Part shown: piece by piece, positions 23,549-37,533 of the stretch
Position numbering within the stretch: position 1 is the stretch's first letter
Layout: the number at the start of each line of letters is the position of its first letter
DNA from: Marchantia polymorpha subsp. ruderalis
Lineage: Eukaryota; Streptophyta; Marchantiopsida; Marchantiales; Marchantiaceae
NCBI GenBank assembly: GCA_037833965.1
Contig: AP031353.1
Coordinates: 13,394,501 to 13,458,500 of the forward strand
Length of the DNA: 64,000 bases
Direction of reading: 5' to 3'
Position numbers and translations under genes: made by a program
The notes under the pieces: model-generated
The model's input: the letters and a program-made list of their open reading frames with translations, nothing else
The model's database searches: none
What the model was told of the DNA's origin: nothing

Positions 23549-26500
23549 ATGAGTTCTCTGGAATTTGATGAAGCTGCTGACTTGGTACGTAGCTTCTCGA
23601 GCTTCTGAGAAGAATGCCCAGTTTTGTTTGGCTTTGATAACAGTTCTCTTTCATTGTTTAGAATCAGTTGAACTCGAACATTACCACCATCATGGTCTGA
23701 GTACTGCATCTAAGGAGGAGAGTATATAATTGAAAAGAGAATCCTTTGTCCTGAGCAATCGTGCCTTGTGCAGGAGCACATACCGGTCGAGGAAGTTTTC
23801 GCTCAGCTAAAATGTTCCCCGGAGGGCCTGACGTCAACAGAGGGCGAGGCTCGTATCAAAATCTTTGGCTACAACAAACTTGAAGAGAAATCGGTGGGAG
23901 CTAAAATCGAGATTCATGATTCAATTTTGAAATAAATTTCAATTATGGAGACTCCTAGATGACTTAAAGTGTGTTGAGTTGATTGACGAATATTTTGCTT
24001 TTGCATTGCATTTCAGCACTCTAGAAAGATAATTTCCCTGCAACCTTTGCCCTCTCGTCCATGTTTGAGGAGAATATGAAAACATCACTCTCATGTCCCA
24101 AAATTACAATACACCTTATCAGGCAGATAATCTTGAGTCAAACTCATTCATTGTATTGATTATATAACATGAGTTATGTTTGCTATGTGAGCTTTGCAGG
24201 AGAGTAAGATCTTGAAGTTCCTTGGTTTTATGTGGAATCCATTGTCTTGGGTCATGGAAGCTGCTGCAATCATGGCCATCGCTTTGGCCAATGGCGGAGT
24301 ACGTTTCTTCCTAGTTGTTTTCTTTCATAAGCTTTCTTCACTCAAATTCAAGGAAAGGAATAGTCAAAATGTATATAGTGAATAGCCTAAAATATTCACA
24401 AGCTCTCTCTGTCTTAAATATTTAGGAGATGAGTACAGTTCGTTCATAGATGTGGAATACAATATAAACAGGATGGCTTCACGTGGACTGTCACCCATAA
24501 ACAAGATATCTGAATGGTAACGCATGTATGCAGGGAAAGCCCCCAGACTGGCAAGATTTTATCGGTATCTTGACACTTCTCGTCATCAACTCCACAATTA
24601 GTTTTGTCGAGGAAAACAACGCAGGAAATGCTGCAGCTTCACTTATGGCCCGACTTGCTCCAAAGACGAAGGTATGTGATTTGATCAGACCTGCTATTTG
24701 TAAATCTTTCATTTAAGTGTTTTAATATCCAATAGGACTTGAAGTCTGGAACACCGTCGAAGCTTCGCACGTAGCTTCAGTGTCTAATTCTGGCCTTGTA
24801 GGTCCTTCGAGATGGCAAGTGGTCCGAGCAGGACGCAGTGATTCTTGTACCCGGAGACATCATCAGCATCAAGCTTGGTGACATCGTACCTGCAGACGCT
24901 CGTCTTCTCGAAGGAGATCCTTTAAAGATTGATCAGGTACTTTAAACCATCCCAACAATGAGGCTTTCCAAAGTCTGTTGAGTTTGAGAATCAACGGTAA
25001 CCAAAATTCTACTGCAACAAAGCCATATTGACATTTCTCAATGATTGGCCCTATCACAGTCTGCACTTACCGGAGAGTCTCTTCCAGTCACCAAAAAGCC
25101 AGGAGACGAAGTGTACTCAGGCTCTACTTGCAAGCAAGGAGAACTTTCAGCGGTGGTGATTGCTACTGGTGTGCATAGCTTTTTCGGTAAAGCTGCTCAC
25201 CTCGTTGATAGCACACACCAAGTGGGACACTTTCAGAAAGTAAGTAAGGAAGTAAAGCACAGATCGTTTTCGCAAATATTCTCTAAAAATTTTGATCTTT
25301 TCTTGGCGACAACGATTCGAATTCTTTTAGCTTCTTTATCCAATTATCAGGTTCTGATTCCTTGTTGACGAATGCAGGTGCTGACGTCGATCGGAAATTT
25401 CTGCATCGTCTCCATCGCAACAGGCCTGATCATTGAGATTATTGTAATGTACGCTGTTCAAAAAAGGAAATATCGAGAAGGAATTGACAACCTTCTGGTG
25501 TTACTTATCGGAGGAATTCCCATAGCTATGCCAACTGTGCTATCTGTCACCATGGCCATTGGTTCTCATCGCCTGTCTCAGCAGGTAAGATTAAGTGAGA
25601 AAAGGCCTGGAGCAGTGCATTGCTGCAACTCAGTTGCTAGTTAGCTCCGGTGAATTATTTATCTATGGCACTCTGGTGAGATACAGGAGCTAAACGCATG
25701 TGCAGTGCTTTATCGCTGATGATCAGTATGTGTTTCAGCAAGTATACACCACACTGGTAACAACTAACTCCATCATGAATACTTTCTCTGTAGGGTGCTA
25801 TTACGAAGAGAATGACTGCCATCGAGGAGTTGGCGGGTATGGATGTGCTGTGCAGTGACAAAACTGGAACGCTAACTTTGAACAAGCTGACCGTAGATAA
25901 GAATCTCATTGAGGTATAACTTATTTCATTAATTTAATCTCCTGCATGTACAACCCTTCAACATTTCTAGCACGATACTCTTTAACAGGGATTCTAAAAC
26001 CAATACTTGAATGCTGGGTTGCAGTGTTTCACAAAAGGTATCGACAAAGACTATGTGGTCTTATCGGCAGCTAGAGCTGCTAGGACAGAGAATAAAGATG
26101 CAATCGATACCGCCATAGTTGGGATGCTCGCAGATCCAAAGGAGGTAACTATATATATATATATGTTTAGATATCAGTCACATCAATCTCATTTGAAAAT
26201 ATATTGAGGTACTCAAGCTTGAGCTCGACAGAACGAATGCTAACAAGTGGTCATCTCTATGTTCAGGCTCGTAATGGCATTCAGGAGATTCACTTCCTCC
26301 CCTTCAACCCTACGGACAAGCGTACCGCCATTACCTTTATTGATCAGAGCGATGGGAAGTGGCACAGAGCTACCAAGGGAGCTCCAGAAGAGGTCCAAAA
26401 TGCTTCCTGGACTTAAAACTGCATTCAGTAGCCAAACACTTCAGTGGAGGAGAGCACATTATTTCAAAAATTAAACGTTCCGATCAGCAAATTTGCTTTG

Positions 26501-29500
26501 TTACTTACTGAAGTCTTTTTCCAGATCTTGGCTTTGGCGAAGAACAAGGATCAAATTTCTGCCAGGGTGCACACTGTCATTGACAAATTTGCTGAGCGAG
26601 GGCTTCGATCCCTTGCTGTCGCCAGACAGGTACAATCCTCTTCCACATCTTCTTTGTCGGAATAAGTTTCAAGGTTGAAGTCTTTCAGTGATTCGGAGAT
26701 TGCAAAGACACCGAGATAAAATTAACATTTCCGTGATACTTCTGGTACTTCAGGAAGTACCTGAAAAAAGTAAGGATAGCCTTGGAGGTCCTTGGGAGTT
26801 TCTTGGTCTATTGCCCCTGTTCGATCCACCCCGTCATGACAGTGCGGAAACTATTAGCAGAGCTTTGAACCTAGGAGTGAACGTCAAGATGATAACAGGT
26901 ATACATTTCAAAATCACGTAGCTTGATAAAGATTTATTCATTTATGATTCTATCATCTATTTCTTCCACTGCTTCATTCTTGGCTCTCTTTATCTCTCAC
27001 TCACGTTTTTCTTTGGTCAATAGTTCCTTATTCTAGAATTTCTTTCTCAAAAACCTGTGAAGAGGTATTATAAGGACAACCATCTGTTCCAACCATAGAC
27101 TTCAAACTAGGGAGTATTAACATGTATTCGAGCCGGATTGAAATCAGGTGATCAGCTGGCTATTGCAAAAGAAACTGGACGGAGACTTGGCATGGGGGCC
27201 AACATGTATCCATCTGCAGCACTATTCGGAAATAAGAAGGATGCAAGAATATCAGAAATACCAGTAGATGAGCTTATTGAAAAGGCCGACGGATTTGCCG
27301 GAGTCTTTCCAGGTACGGAACCTTCATGTTTGTTTGATAAAACTTTCTGTTTAGCATGATCGGTGATTACATTGTAAACGGAAAATATATTGAACTTCTA
27401 GTGACTTTGTGTGACCGAAACTGTGCAGAGCATAAGTATGAAATCGTCAAAAGGCTACAGGAGAAAAAACATATCTGTGGCATGACCGGAGATGGAGTGA
27501 ATGATGCACCTGCATTGAAGAAGGCAGATATTGGAATTGCTGTTGACGATGCTACCGATGCAGCAAGAAGCGCGTCGGACATTGTGTTGACTGAACCTGG
27601 TTTAAGTGTTATTATTCATGCAGTTTTGACCAGCCGAGCCATCTTCCAGAGGATGAAAAATTATACGGTAACATTATACTCATGCCTCAAATTTACATTT
27701 GCAACTATCATTGCAGAAATGGAAATTCAGTCGCTTAGAACTGAGTTTCGGTCTCCGAAGTAAGATATAGGGATACATGTTTTTCTATTCTAATTTTCGC
27801 CATGGCGCTGATTGACAGATCTATGCAGTTTCCATCACAATCCGTATTGTTGTAAGTATCTCGTACACTTCAGTATTCTTTGGTTTCTCTTTCGGTTCAG
27901 TCATGGTATGCTGCAGAACGGAAATCATTTCCTTACTGACGAGTTTTACCTGTATACAGTTGTAATCTCTTTTATGAGTAATGGTTGGAAACATTAAATA
28001 ATGAATTCTGTTGTCTGTGTAGCTTGGCTTCCTCTTGCTCACCTTGATTTGGAAGTTCGATTTCTCTCCCTTCATGGTTCTGATCATCGCAATACTGAAC
28101 GACGGTAAAAATTTCTCAGACCCAAAAACTTCAGTACTTGATTTTTTTCTTAGTAATCAGAGTTTTTGGCTTTGACAGTCAGAACATTCATCTGAAGCTT
28201 AGCTCATGTCTCAACTACCAGCTTTGGGATTCAAATCTAGAATGATGTAACTCGACCTTCCGCTTCGATTATCATAAGGAAGTTTTGTAAACAATGTCAG
28301 GAACCTGAAGTCGTCTTTTGCCTGGCCTTCAGGAACAATCATGACTATCTCTAAGGATCGTGTCAAGCCATCTCCTCTTCCTGACAGCTGGAAGCTTGCC
28401 GAGATCTTTACCCAGGGAGTGGTAATTGGGACATACTTAGCGCTCATGACCGTCCTTTTCTACTGGGCAGCAGCGAAAACCAATTTCTTTGAGGTAATAT
28501 TTTACTGTCACACTCATAAACGCGAAGTCCTTGCATATCGGACATCAACGGTTTTTCCTTTCAAGGATTACCTTTTTCGCCTGGCTAAAACTAGCTATGG
28601 CCAGCATGCAAGTACAAATGCATACCTAATTTTTCAGTTCAATCTACATAATTTACCTCTTTATGCAAGGGACTGACTCTGATATCTCTTCCTTTCTCTT
28701 CTCAGAGAACTTTCAACGTCCATTCTCTGAATGGATCTCATGATGAGCTCACAGCAGCGGTTTATCTCCAAGTCAGTATCATCAGTCAGGCTCTGATCTT
28801 TGTGACTCGATCGATGAGCTGGTCATTCATGGAACGACCAGGATCATTGCTCATGTGTGCATTCTGTATTGCACAACTGGTGAGTGTTGCGAAAGACCTC
28901 TGCACTGGAAATTCTAATTTTAAGTCATAATCATGGCTAGTTTGTCTTGAAGAAATTCAACCCATGATATAAGCATTCACTTTCATAGTGCTCTTCGAAC
29001 CCTGGTTAGGATGATCAATGAGAATTTCAAATACCAAAGACTAGTAGTAAGAGTCTTATTGAATCAAGATCTTTCTATGCTGCAGGTTGCCACTTTGATC
29101 TCTGTTTACGCAAACTGGAGCTTTGCTCACATTAAGGGAATCGGTTGGGGCTGGGCTGGAATCATCTGGATATACTCCGTTATTTCTTACGTTCCACTCG
29201 ACCCAATCAAGTTTACTGTCCGATATGTTTTGAGTGGAAAGGCTTGGGATCTGATGCTCGAGCGCCGGGTACGCAGAACTTTCTGACATTCTATAACAAA
29301 TCACTGCTGTCTTTTCACTCGGAGATGTATGGTTTGTGCTGGTACGTAGCTGAATCAATTTGATCAAGGACCAATTTTGTTTACTCTAATTCTATCGATT
29401 TGTTGTAACTCAGACTGCTTTCACTTCTAAGAAGGACTTTGGAAAGGAAGATCGTGAGGCACAGTGGGCTAAGCAACAACGTACCCTTCATGGCCTCACT

Positions 29501-29975
29501 CAGCCTGGTTCTGAGGTCGGAGTTGACTTCCATGATGTACCCGAGCTAGCGCAAGAGGCTAAACGCCGTGCCGAGGTCGCAAAGTAAGTGGAATTTTACA
29601 TTGTACAAAATGGATCCAGGAAATCTACACCACTTACAATCTTTGCCTCACCCCAGACTTATAATGGATTCAATGTTTTCTTGGTTGCCAGCATCAGTTC
29701 CATTTGATATTTATGACAGAAGAATTAACTAGCTCTCCAGCCAATCCCGCGAAAAATTTACGTCTGTAGTAGTTTTACTTGAATATTACATTATTGCACG
29801 CAATCGTTGGAAGGGGTGAAATACTAAAACATCGTTCGATTTTTCGTACTGCGCGAGGAACAGGTTGAGAGGTGAAATTACATCATTGGATGATGATACG
29901 GCCTCCGTGAAGGGAGAGACTGAGAGGTACAGATTTCGAAAATATTCCGCAAGCCTGTCTGGCCGACAGCTCTAG
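23549..29975 (+). CDS. Plasma-membrane H+-ATPase (P3A), gene 1, non-pT tail
   Basis: Proton pump that hydrolyses ATP to export H+ across the plasma membrane. Assembled from 21 exons: 23549-23584, 23774-23893, 24200-24298, 24534-24671, 24802-24936, 25060-25239, 25378-25584, 25794-25913, 26025-26144, 26267-26392, 26525-26629, 26754-26898, 27148-27312, 27429-27667, 27819-27851, 28023-28104, 28333-28493, 28706-28879, 29086-29268, 29414-29583, 29864-29975. These total 2850 nt, or 949 aa, usual for the family, with no internal stop. Visible: TGES 180-183 (actuator), DKTGT with phosphorylated D327, TGDGVNDAP 585-593, M2 N104, M5 R654, M6 D683 (proton site). Regulatory region I (QRTLHGL, T880) is kept. 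The last exon lacks region II and the penultimate Thr, and ends in a basic RYRFRKYS stretch plus SGRQL. Oddities: an extra Gln412 absent from genes 2 and 3, AFCIAQL where they have AFWIAQL, and weak donors GTGGGA (intron 2) and GTCCAA (intron 10). Confidence 0.95.
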
Positions 29976-32900
29976 ATAGAAGTGATTAGTCAGTCAGTCA
30001 TCCATCGACAATGTTTTTAGTGTTGCGATGGAAAGGCATAGTTTTCGAGCGAAGAGAGCATGGACTTGTAGGAATATCACGAGGAGTACTCTCTGTCACT
30101 TCCAATAATTCTACTCAAGCTGATCTCTAGGAACAGGACGTAGATACTATTCTCCAATTTGCATTAAGAGAAGGATGGTAGTTCTGTGAGGTACAGCACT
30201 TCTTGCAAACTTCTGTCAGTTTGTACCGCAGACTGTCTTGTACGTTCACGTCTGTCATCAATATAAGACTGGTTCGCTTTTGCCCCTTCAAACAAAACTA
30301 TCTCGATTCTCGATGCTTCTTGCTCTTGGAAAATCTAAACCTTTGCTGCGAGCACTGACCGAAGGCACTAATTGCCAAACCACGGCTGTCTTGGGTTTGC
30401 TTTTAACTTCGGACCTCAGACTCATGACTTCGAGCCGACGTTGCTACTCCATATATATAGGAGAGGATTCTTCAAGAATGCACATGCAACCACAAAGTTG
30501 CCAGCATGAGTAGTAACTAGTCTTCACCGTCCAGACGACTGAGCATACCTATCTATACTCACATTCAATTTACTCTCAGATGCATCATGAAGAAAAGTCA
30601 ACCAGTTCTTTGTGTCTTCACGTTTCAGTTTATAACAGTGCAGGCCGGTTGGATGGTTTTGGAACTGTCTTTATTGAGTCTTCCAGTGCAAAATGTCTAG
30701 AGTCACTCTGGGGAGTAACGACCTGTTTCAGTGTTTCAAGGTTTCGTACAGAAAAACTAAGTCAAACCTAGAATGCCGAATTTTGTCATGCTCTCGTTTT
30801 AGTACATGGCCCCTCACTCCTGTACCTTCTGTGTCCCAAATGCCGGTATCAGAATCCCCATATCAAATTGTGGGCCCCTTTGTTTTTGTTTGCGTCACAG
30901 GACAGGTTTCTTCATCCATTTGTTAATACTATATTCACTTGTTTGGGGTTCAGCATATTGAAGAAAGCTAGAAGAAGAACCTAAGAGCTTTAGACAAATA
31001 ACCTCTCATCACGAGGTCCAAAGGTTTCTCAAAGCACTGCCTCCCAAAACTTGTGCATCATGGTATAAACGTAGCTCATTTTTTATTAATGTGCTCAGAT
31101 CTCGGCATTTCACACTCTAACCACTATCCGGCTCTACATTAACGAGAATGAATATCTTTGTGCTTTGCATGTATTTTGCACGACCCATGGGAACATAGTT
31201 TCACATTGTTATATTCCGATTGTTTTAATAAACTGGAAGGTGCAATTCAAACAGAATAAAGGAACCGGGTTTGCTGGTGAAGAGGCGAAGCCATGCATAT
31301 CATGGTTGCAGATATATTAGTATTAGTAGGGATATCAGTTGTCATTATGACCTCACCAACCGATCTGGACCACTGCCCTAGGAGCCGTACAACATAGTGG
31401 ACCATCACACGTCTCTTTAACCTAGCCTGATTTTCTTCATAGGTTTTTCGAACACGTGTGAGTTTTTGTAAATCTAATACGTTTTTCACACATCAAACAT
31501 TAATAATACATAAACCCTTGGATCTTGAAACATGTTGCTCCTTATATAAAAACTCTTTCTTCTATATCACTTTCTTTTTTTCATCCACCCATCTTCATAC
31601 CAGTTTCTTGACTTCTTGTATATGTGTTTTCGGTGAATCGTGAGTTTCAAATAAAAATGTGTTGATGCTAGAAATATTTAAGGTAGTCTATTCGTTGATA
31701 AGAAAATTTGGATACAAAATTAAGAGACTAATGCCATATTACACCAGAGAAATTTACACATGTAGGTAAAGGATACTAGTGCAATAAATAGCGAAGTAAA
31801 GATGCGATATTTCTCTGTGAACTCTGTAAGATGTTATCCACTAGTTATGGAAATAACATTATTATACCGAAAAGGAGCAGATCCAGTCTCTCAACCTAGA
31901 CGATTCTAGTTCTTGTAAAGATGTCGTTTTTATGTTCAAGTCAGATTTAGAGTCAAATTTATCAAATCGGAAGATTCATTCATAGATTTTTAGCTATGAT
32001 GTCATCAAGAAATTAAAAAAAATAATTTGAGTTGTCCGATATAATTTTAACATAAACTTTGTATAAAGCTTTACAGATGTACAGTTCTGAAGGCATATAT
32101 TTTTTTATTCTCAAAACAACAAAACTTAACTATAATGATCAATTATAAGTATTTATAATTACTGAAGTCATTAAATGTATTGACATTAAAATTTCAATTG
32201 ATTCACTTATTATAAAATTGATTGACTATTGGTGCATGATAGATCATTTTTTGTAAATTTTTATCTGTATAATTTGATGATTCAGAAAACAAATAAAAGT
32301 TTCAATAAATTTGATAAATCTAATTTAATTTTCCGATAAGCTTGATGGCTTGATTCTGATCAAGTTTATAATGATTTTTAATACTCACATTTTAATCTAT
32401 TTTTAAAAATTTAAAAAAATTTAAAAAATTTAAAAATTTAGAATTCTTGTTTATTTTCCAAGTCTCTATTCCAGAATTTTAAAAAAATTTAAAATTTTTT
32501 TGATAAGAAGATCTATAGAACAGTAAGATAGTATAAGATTTAACTTCCAATGAAATTATTCTAAAAAAAATAAAAATAATCCTACTGTAGAGAAAAAATG
32601 TAATCCATCAATCTTATAAAAGTTATAATTATATTTTTTAATTGAATTAAGCATTATCATATCTTTATATTTCACTTTCAAAGCAAAAAATATCGCTTTC
32701 TTATACTTCTTCTTGATATGTGTAGCAATATTACATCTCCTCAAGTTGTTGATATTTTTTATGCTTTTATTGAACTTTTCACATATATGCAATGATGCTC
32801 AGGGTTACTCAGTCAATTATTTTACAACGATACAATATATAAATATATCACAAATTTAAGTATTCGTATATATTTTACATGATAAGCTCATAATTTCCAA

Positions 32901-33480
32901 CATTGATGAATTTTTATTTTTCATTCAAAGCTTCTTATATAAATTTGACAATTGGATAAATAAAAGTGAAATTTTAAAACCATAAATGTTACTATATAGT
33001 AGATCATAAGTTTTCATTTATACGGTTTAATTTGTTATTGGATTCATTCAAGACATCATTTGATTAAAAATATCTAGTAGATTTGATCACAAAGTAGATG
33101 GGAAAATTGACATTTTGACAAATAAAAATGAATATTGAAAATAATGGAAATTTCCAAATTCATTTGAAAATTTAATTTAGAATTTTACTTTCAATGATTT
33201 CTTCTTACTGTTCAAACCTTGCTTAGATAGAGTTAAGGCTGCATATCTTTAATTTGTCATTTGCAGTGGGCTCATGAGCTACAATGCGTGTCAAAGCTAG
33301 TTATCCTTCCCTTATTGGAGCCTTTCGTGTACTCCTTTTCTTAAGGCCAACGTTCATTGTCGCATGCAAAAATACATTGTTAATTCAATAGAGATATGAA
33401 CTTATCTTTTATGGAGGCCACTACCTAAATGAATGGCTTTTTGAATTAAAAGAAAAAGGCTTTTTCAAACCACCGTATAA
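29976..33480. other. 3' flank of gene 1 and AT-rich spacer
   Basis: 29976-31640 is moderately GC-balanced and may include the 3' UTR; an aataaa lies at 31227-31232. 31650-33250 becomes very AT-rich, with A/T homopolymer arrays near 32400-32500. No gene recognised. Confidence 0.45.
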
Positions 33481-35234
33481 GTATTAGTGTGGTCCTGACC
33501 ACTGAGCAGTTGTGAACTGCTCTCTCACACCTTGTGTTCATGTTCACGTGATTGCTGCTACAGAAAGTCAAATTTTATGGTCTCTACTTAGAAGACTATA
33601 TGAACCCTTCTAGATGTAAAAAAAGGAGGTGTATCTTACTAAGCCACCAAGAAGTCGTTGTTGCTAACGACGACTTCACAAATGTAGACATGGCAGATCT
33701 CACATATATGGCTATTATTACGCCCAACCCTCGTAGCTTCGACCCTTCGTCAAACTTGGCAGAAAATGACAAAGTTCTGAAGATTAAAAGATATTGAGAT
33801 TACTAAGTCGTTCGAATTGGAGATTGTTGGGAAGCCTCACTTCACTACTTAGTACACCACGCAGCAGGGCATATGATATGTAGCCTAGAAGTTTCACAGG
33901 TGCTCAGGTATGGTTCTTACAATAACTATGAGCTGCAAAATTCGAAAGTCATCAGAAATGTATAGTACTCACTCCTAGTAGAAAAAATTATTGCATCTCA
34001 CATCTGCATGGACTAACTTTATGGATCAAAGTATAAAGCAAAAGCCCAGATACATTTAGAAAAATCCAATTGGGGATAAAAAAACAAAACGTGAGTAAAT
34101 CTATCTGCTTTCTAATCACTATTCTTCCACCACAACTTTGACGTCTATTGCGTGCAGAAAGTCACATGTTTCAAGAAATCATCACCAACCTGGAACTATG
34201 TTTCTCAGTAAAAAATTCGGAGGCAGGTATAGATGAAACATATTGACCAAATTGTTCATGAGGGATAAGAAAAGCACATTCTTTGACAAATGTGCCCATG
34301 TTTTCGTCCAAAAATTCCGTGCATCTGCAAAATGGATGGATTCGTACGTTCGAGATACTTTCATTAGACTCTATTAGACATTTGCCTCTGACGTCACTAC
34401 ACTTTATGTTGGACATATAATGCAAGTATCGAGAATTGCATTGGACATCAACCATGATGTCTAAGCTATAGTTTCTTGAGTCAGATAAATAACCACTCTC
34501 TCTATCAAAAAGTGTGAATTACCTTTCAAGCAATATTCGGGATGTGAGGATGAATCATCGATCTTTTTAAACTCCAAGATCACTTTCTGGAACGATCTAG
34601 TATCCTGAATTGGATCCGTGCATATGAAATTAGTCACAACGACTAATTACTCCACCTATATCCTCCATAGCGCACACATATTGGTCTTGATATAAGAGTC
34701 TATTACTTTCTCTCTTGCTTATATGACCATTCTATCAAATGACAATACGAGTGTAGCGATGATCTCAACTCAAGGAAAAGTAACCCTCACTCATATGTAA
34801 GAAGTAAATGCTTCATCAAGTCTTATCAAAAGCCCATGGCTATCTTAATGCATGGTGTGAGAAGTGAAGGTAGAGGATCACTTGATTAACCATACATCTA
34901 AAGCTTTGCTGGTGGAAACATGAAAAAAAACTATATTCAATGGAATAAAACCCTTATGGATGAGGGATGAGAATATTATCTTGGTGTAATCTCATCCAGG
35001 AATGATATCTACATCTACTGTCCACTATCAATGACTAGATTTTCAAAAGACGTGTGGTCATCTCAGGAGATATGATGGCCACATATATAAGATGCTGAAG
35101 GTCACTTGAGCGTTTCCCAATTGTGAAGGTAGTCAGTGTGCCAAGATTCTCTCATAAAGCACAAGTTGCTAAGAACTTCGACGCAGTAAAAAATTAAACC
35201 TACCATGAAAATCCATTAGAAAAAACTGGTAAAA
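33480..35234. other. Spacer with unrecognised frames
   Basis: Frames at 33552-33797 (+) and 34171-34455 (-) reach 81-94 codons but show no domain I can name and no splice continuation. Old element debris is possible. Confidence 0.35.
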
Positions 35235-35965
35235 ACCAACTACGATACGACAAAATATATTTGTCATAAGAGGAGAAGGGTGCCAAATGTCATAAGAATG
35301 ATATGGGCTACAAAGCAAACTAGGTGCACAACAACTATATCACTACAATATTACCTCGGGTCTTTCCTCCTCTTGGAATTACTCTACGCTGACTCAGAGT
35401 TTGTTATCTTGTCATGATGATCGTAGGACTCGCTCCAGTAGGCACAGGAGCGAAGAATTGGAACCAGTAAAATAGAACTCCGTAGTATGGAAAAGTTGAA
35501 TCCTAGGGGAAAAAGGGAGAGGTTAGTTATCTCTCACTTTACTATATATTTTTCACTAATTAACCTTATAACACTACACAAACTATCAAATAAAAATATA
35601 TAATGGAGTGAAAAATAATTAGCACTAAATGGAAGATAACTAGCCGTTAAATTTTTATTTTTTATTACCAACTACAATGGGATCAAATGTATTTGTCATA
35701 AGAGGAGAAGGGTGCCAAATGCCATAAGAATGATATGGTCTACAAAGCAAACCAATCGCACTACAATATTTCAACCGGGCTTTACTCTACGCTGGAGTAC
35801 CTGTTAGACTGCAGGTTCTGAGACTCAGAGTCTGTTATCTTGTCATGATGATCTCAGGACTGGCTCCTGTGCCTACCGTCCGTGCTCACTCAGACAGAAG
35901 GGGAACCAACAAAAAAGACGACGTAATATGGAGAACATAGAGTCTACTGGAAGGAGTACAGGGTC
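35235..35965. repeat. Direct duplication of ~300 bp flanking a small TIR element
   Basis: 35235-35530 matches 35667-35965. Shared blocks include atttgtcataagaggagaag, agaatgatatgg, ctacaaagcaaac and gttatcttgtcatgatgat. The two copies are separated by about 136 bp that is mostly the inverted-repeat element at 35521-35645. Confidence 0.8.
35521..35645. mobile_element. MITE-like 125-bp inverted-repeat element
   Basis: The left end reads ggttagttatctctcac and the right end, reverse-complemented, reads ggctagttatcttcca, so the termini are imperfect inverted repeats (11 of the first 12 bases match). Complementarity continues inward in the atttttcactaatta and taattatttttcact segments, giving an overall foldback. 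It is AT-rich, short and non-coding, as expected for a MITE. A clear target-site duplication is not visible. Confidence 0.55.
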
Positions 35966-37525
35966 AACTGAGCTGAACGGTTACATGCCTTCACGCTTTG
36001 GACATGATGTACCGCGAAACTGAAGACGATTTTCTGTTGTCATTTTCTCAGTCCATATAAAGTCGACGACGTCCTTTGTACTGGATTGTGAAGGTTTGAC
36101 TTAATGGCGTTTTTTAACTCCTACGAACCGTTCACAGACCGTCGTCATTAACTCTGAGCTTGTGGGTATCGGATCTGCACCACACGCCGTCGATTACGTC
36201 CGCCCATAGCCCCAGGGGTGGGATTCTCATGTCACCATGTCACCAACTTCTGTGACATGAGAAAGCAAAATGTTGAATCCAATCTACTTTTGCTGATCCC
36301 GAGGCCCACTGACCTCGTGCGGCGGTCCCTTACGTCAACAACCTATGGACTCGGAGCGTATGTCAAAGATCCTGGGTAGGCGGAGGAGGCACCCGCAGCA
36401 CCCCACGCTCGCTCGCCAAGGGCAGCAGAGAAAGATACGACCAGAAGAGTGAGATGAGGACCGAGGCACAGAGCTTTAGTGCGTAACCGATCAGAGTGTC
36501 CGGTGGCTTTGGGGCACCGGGAACAGTATCTTCTGATCGCTGTTGCCCTGTGTTTTACACCTCGCTCTGTTCTGCATCGGACGCTCACTAGGTAGGTCCG
36601 CATCGAGTGGCAGTGGGGGAGTCCCGTATCTAAGCTACGAGGCTTTATCCAGTCTCCGCTGCACGACTAGATTCTAGAGCTCCATGTAGGATGCGAGCGA
36701 ATGTCTCAACTCCCGAACCAGCGCTTGATGATCTGAAGCTGAAGCTCAAAGCCGAATATACAGCAGCAGAAGTAGAAGCAGTATTAGCAGATTTTTCCGT
36801 CCAAGGCTCTTAATCATGGGAACTGAAGCTTCGTGATTTATATAAGTGACTGGTAGACAGCCATTAATTTGCAAACGCTGAACATGGGCCGGTCGACTGG
36901 TCGACCCGTGGCCATCATGTGTCCAGATGCGTCCTCCATCCGAAGAGGCAACTAGCTGAACATACGCTGAAGCAGAAGACGAAGAGGATGGCACAATGGC
37001 TAGGCGATCCTGCTAATCATTGATGAGATCGCACAGAACAGAAGGCACATGAATCGCGTACTGTTGGGTGTCTTACTTTTAGCTGGTGTTGCAACACTGT
37101 GCGGTGCAAACAATGCTTTTTCGTCTCGAATAATAATGGATGTGTGATCCGGGAGCTGCAGCACAGTAGCACACCTCCTCAACTGGCACATGAGGACAGA
37201 GAGCTGAGCAAGGGAGGTGTACTCGAGCACCCTCTTTCTGGGTCAGGTTCACCGATTCCCAGCGTAGGGAAAAGTGGCCAAAACCGCCAAGGTTATGGTA
37301 CAGCCAAGATGACCGAGGCGCTGCGGATTCAAGATGCGAGTGGCAGTGCGAGACCTTAGGCCTGAAAGGTGGGGCTTTTGTCCCCGCTCCGAGGAGTGAC
37401 GCAGGGAGAGAAGGCAACCACTGGCACTGGCAGCGACGCTAGCGTGGCTCTTCGAAGGCTCGAGTCCAGCCTCCCCTCGTTCTGCCCAGAGAATGGGCGT
37501 GAGTGTTTGAATGCGGATGGGAAGC
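35966..37525. other. GC-balanced upstream region of gene 2
   Basis: Overlapping frames on both strands have no recognisable domain. An inverted repeat with 12-bp perfect arms (ttctcatgtcac, 36224-36235 with 36252-36263, 16-base loop) is present. Near 36890-36906 the sequence ggtcgac-tg-gtcgacc forms a short palindrome. The right part is the likely gene 2 promoter. Confidence 0.4.
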
Positions 37526-37533
37526 TTTATATG
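37526..37533 (+). promoter_or_regulatory. Candidate TATA box of H+-ATPase gene 2
   Basis: The sequence gctttatatg resembles the gctttatata motif upstream of gene 3. It lies about 290 bases before the gene 2 ATG, giving a plausible leader of ~260 bases. Confidence 0.35.

Noticed and set aside
36746-36994. Minus-strand ORF with a Leu-rich end
   Set aside because: The Leu run is the complement of a purine-rich agcagaag repeat, and there is no start or splice support.
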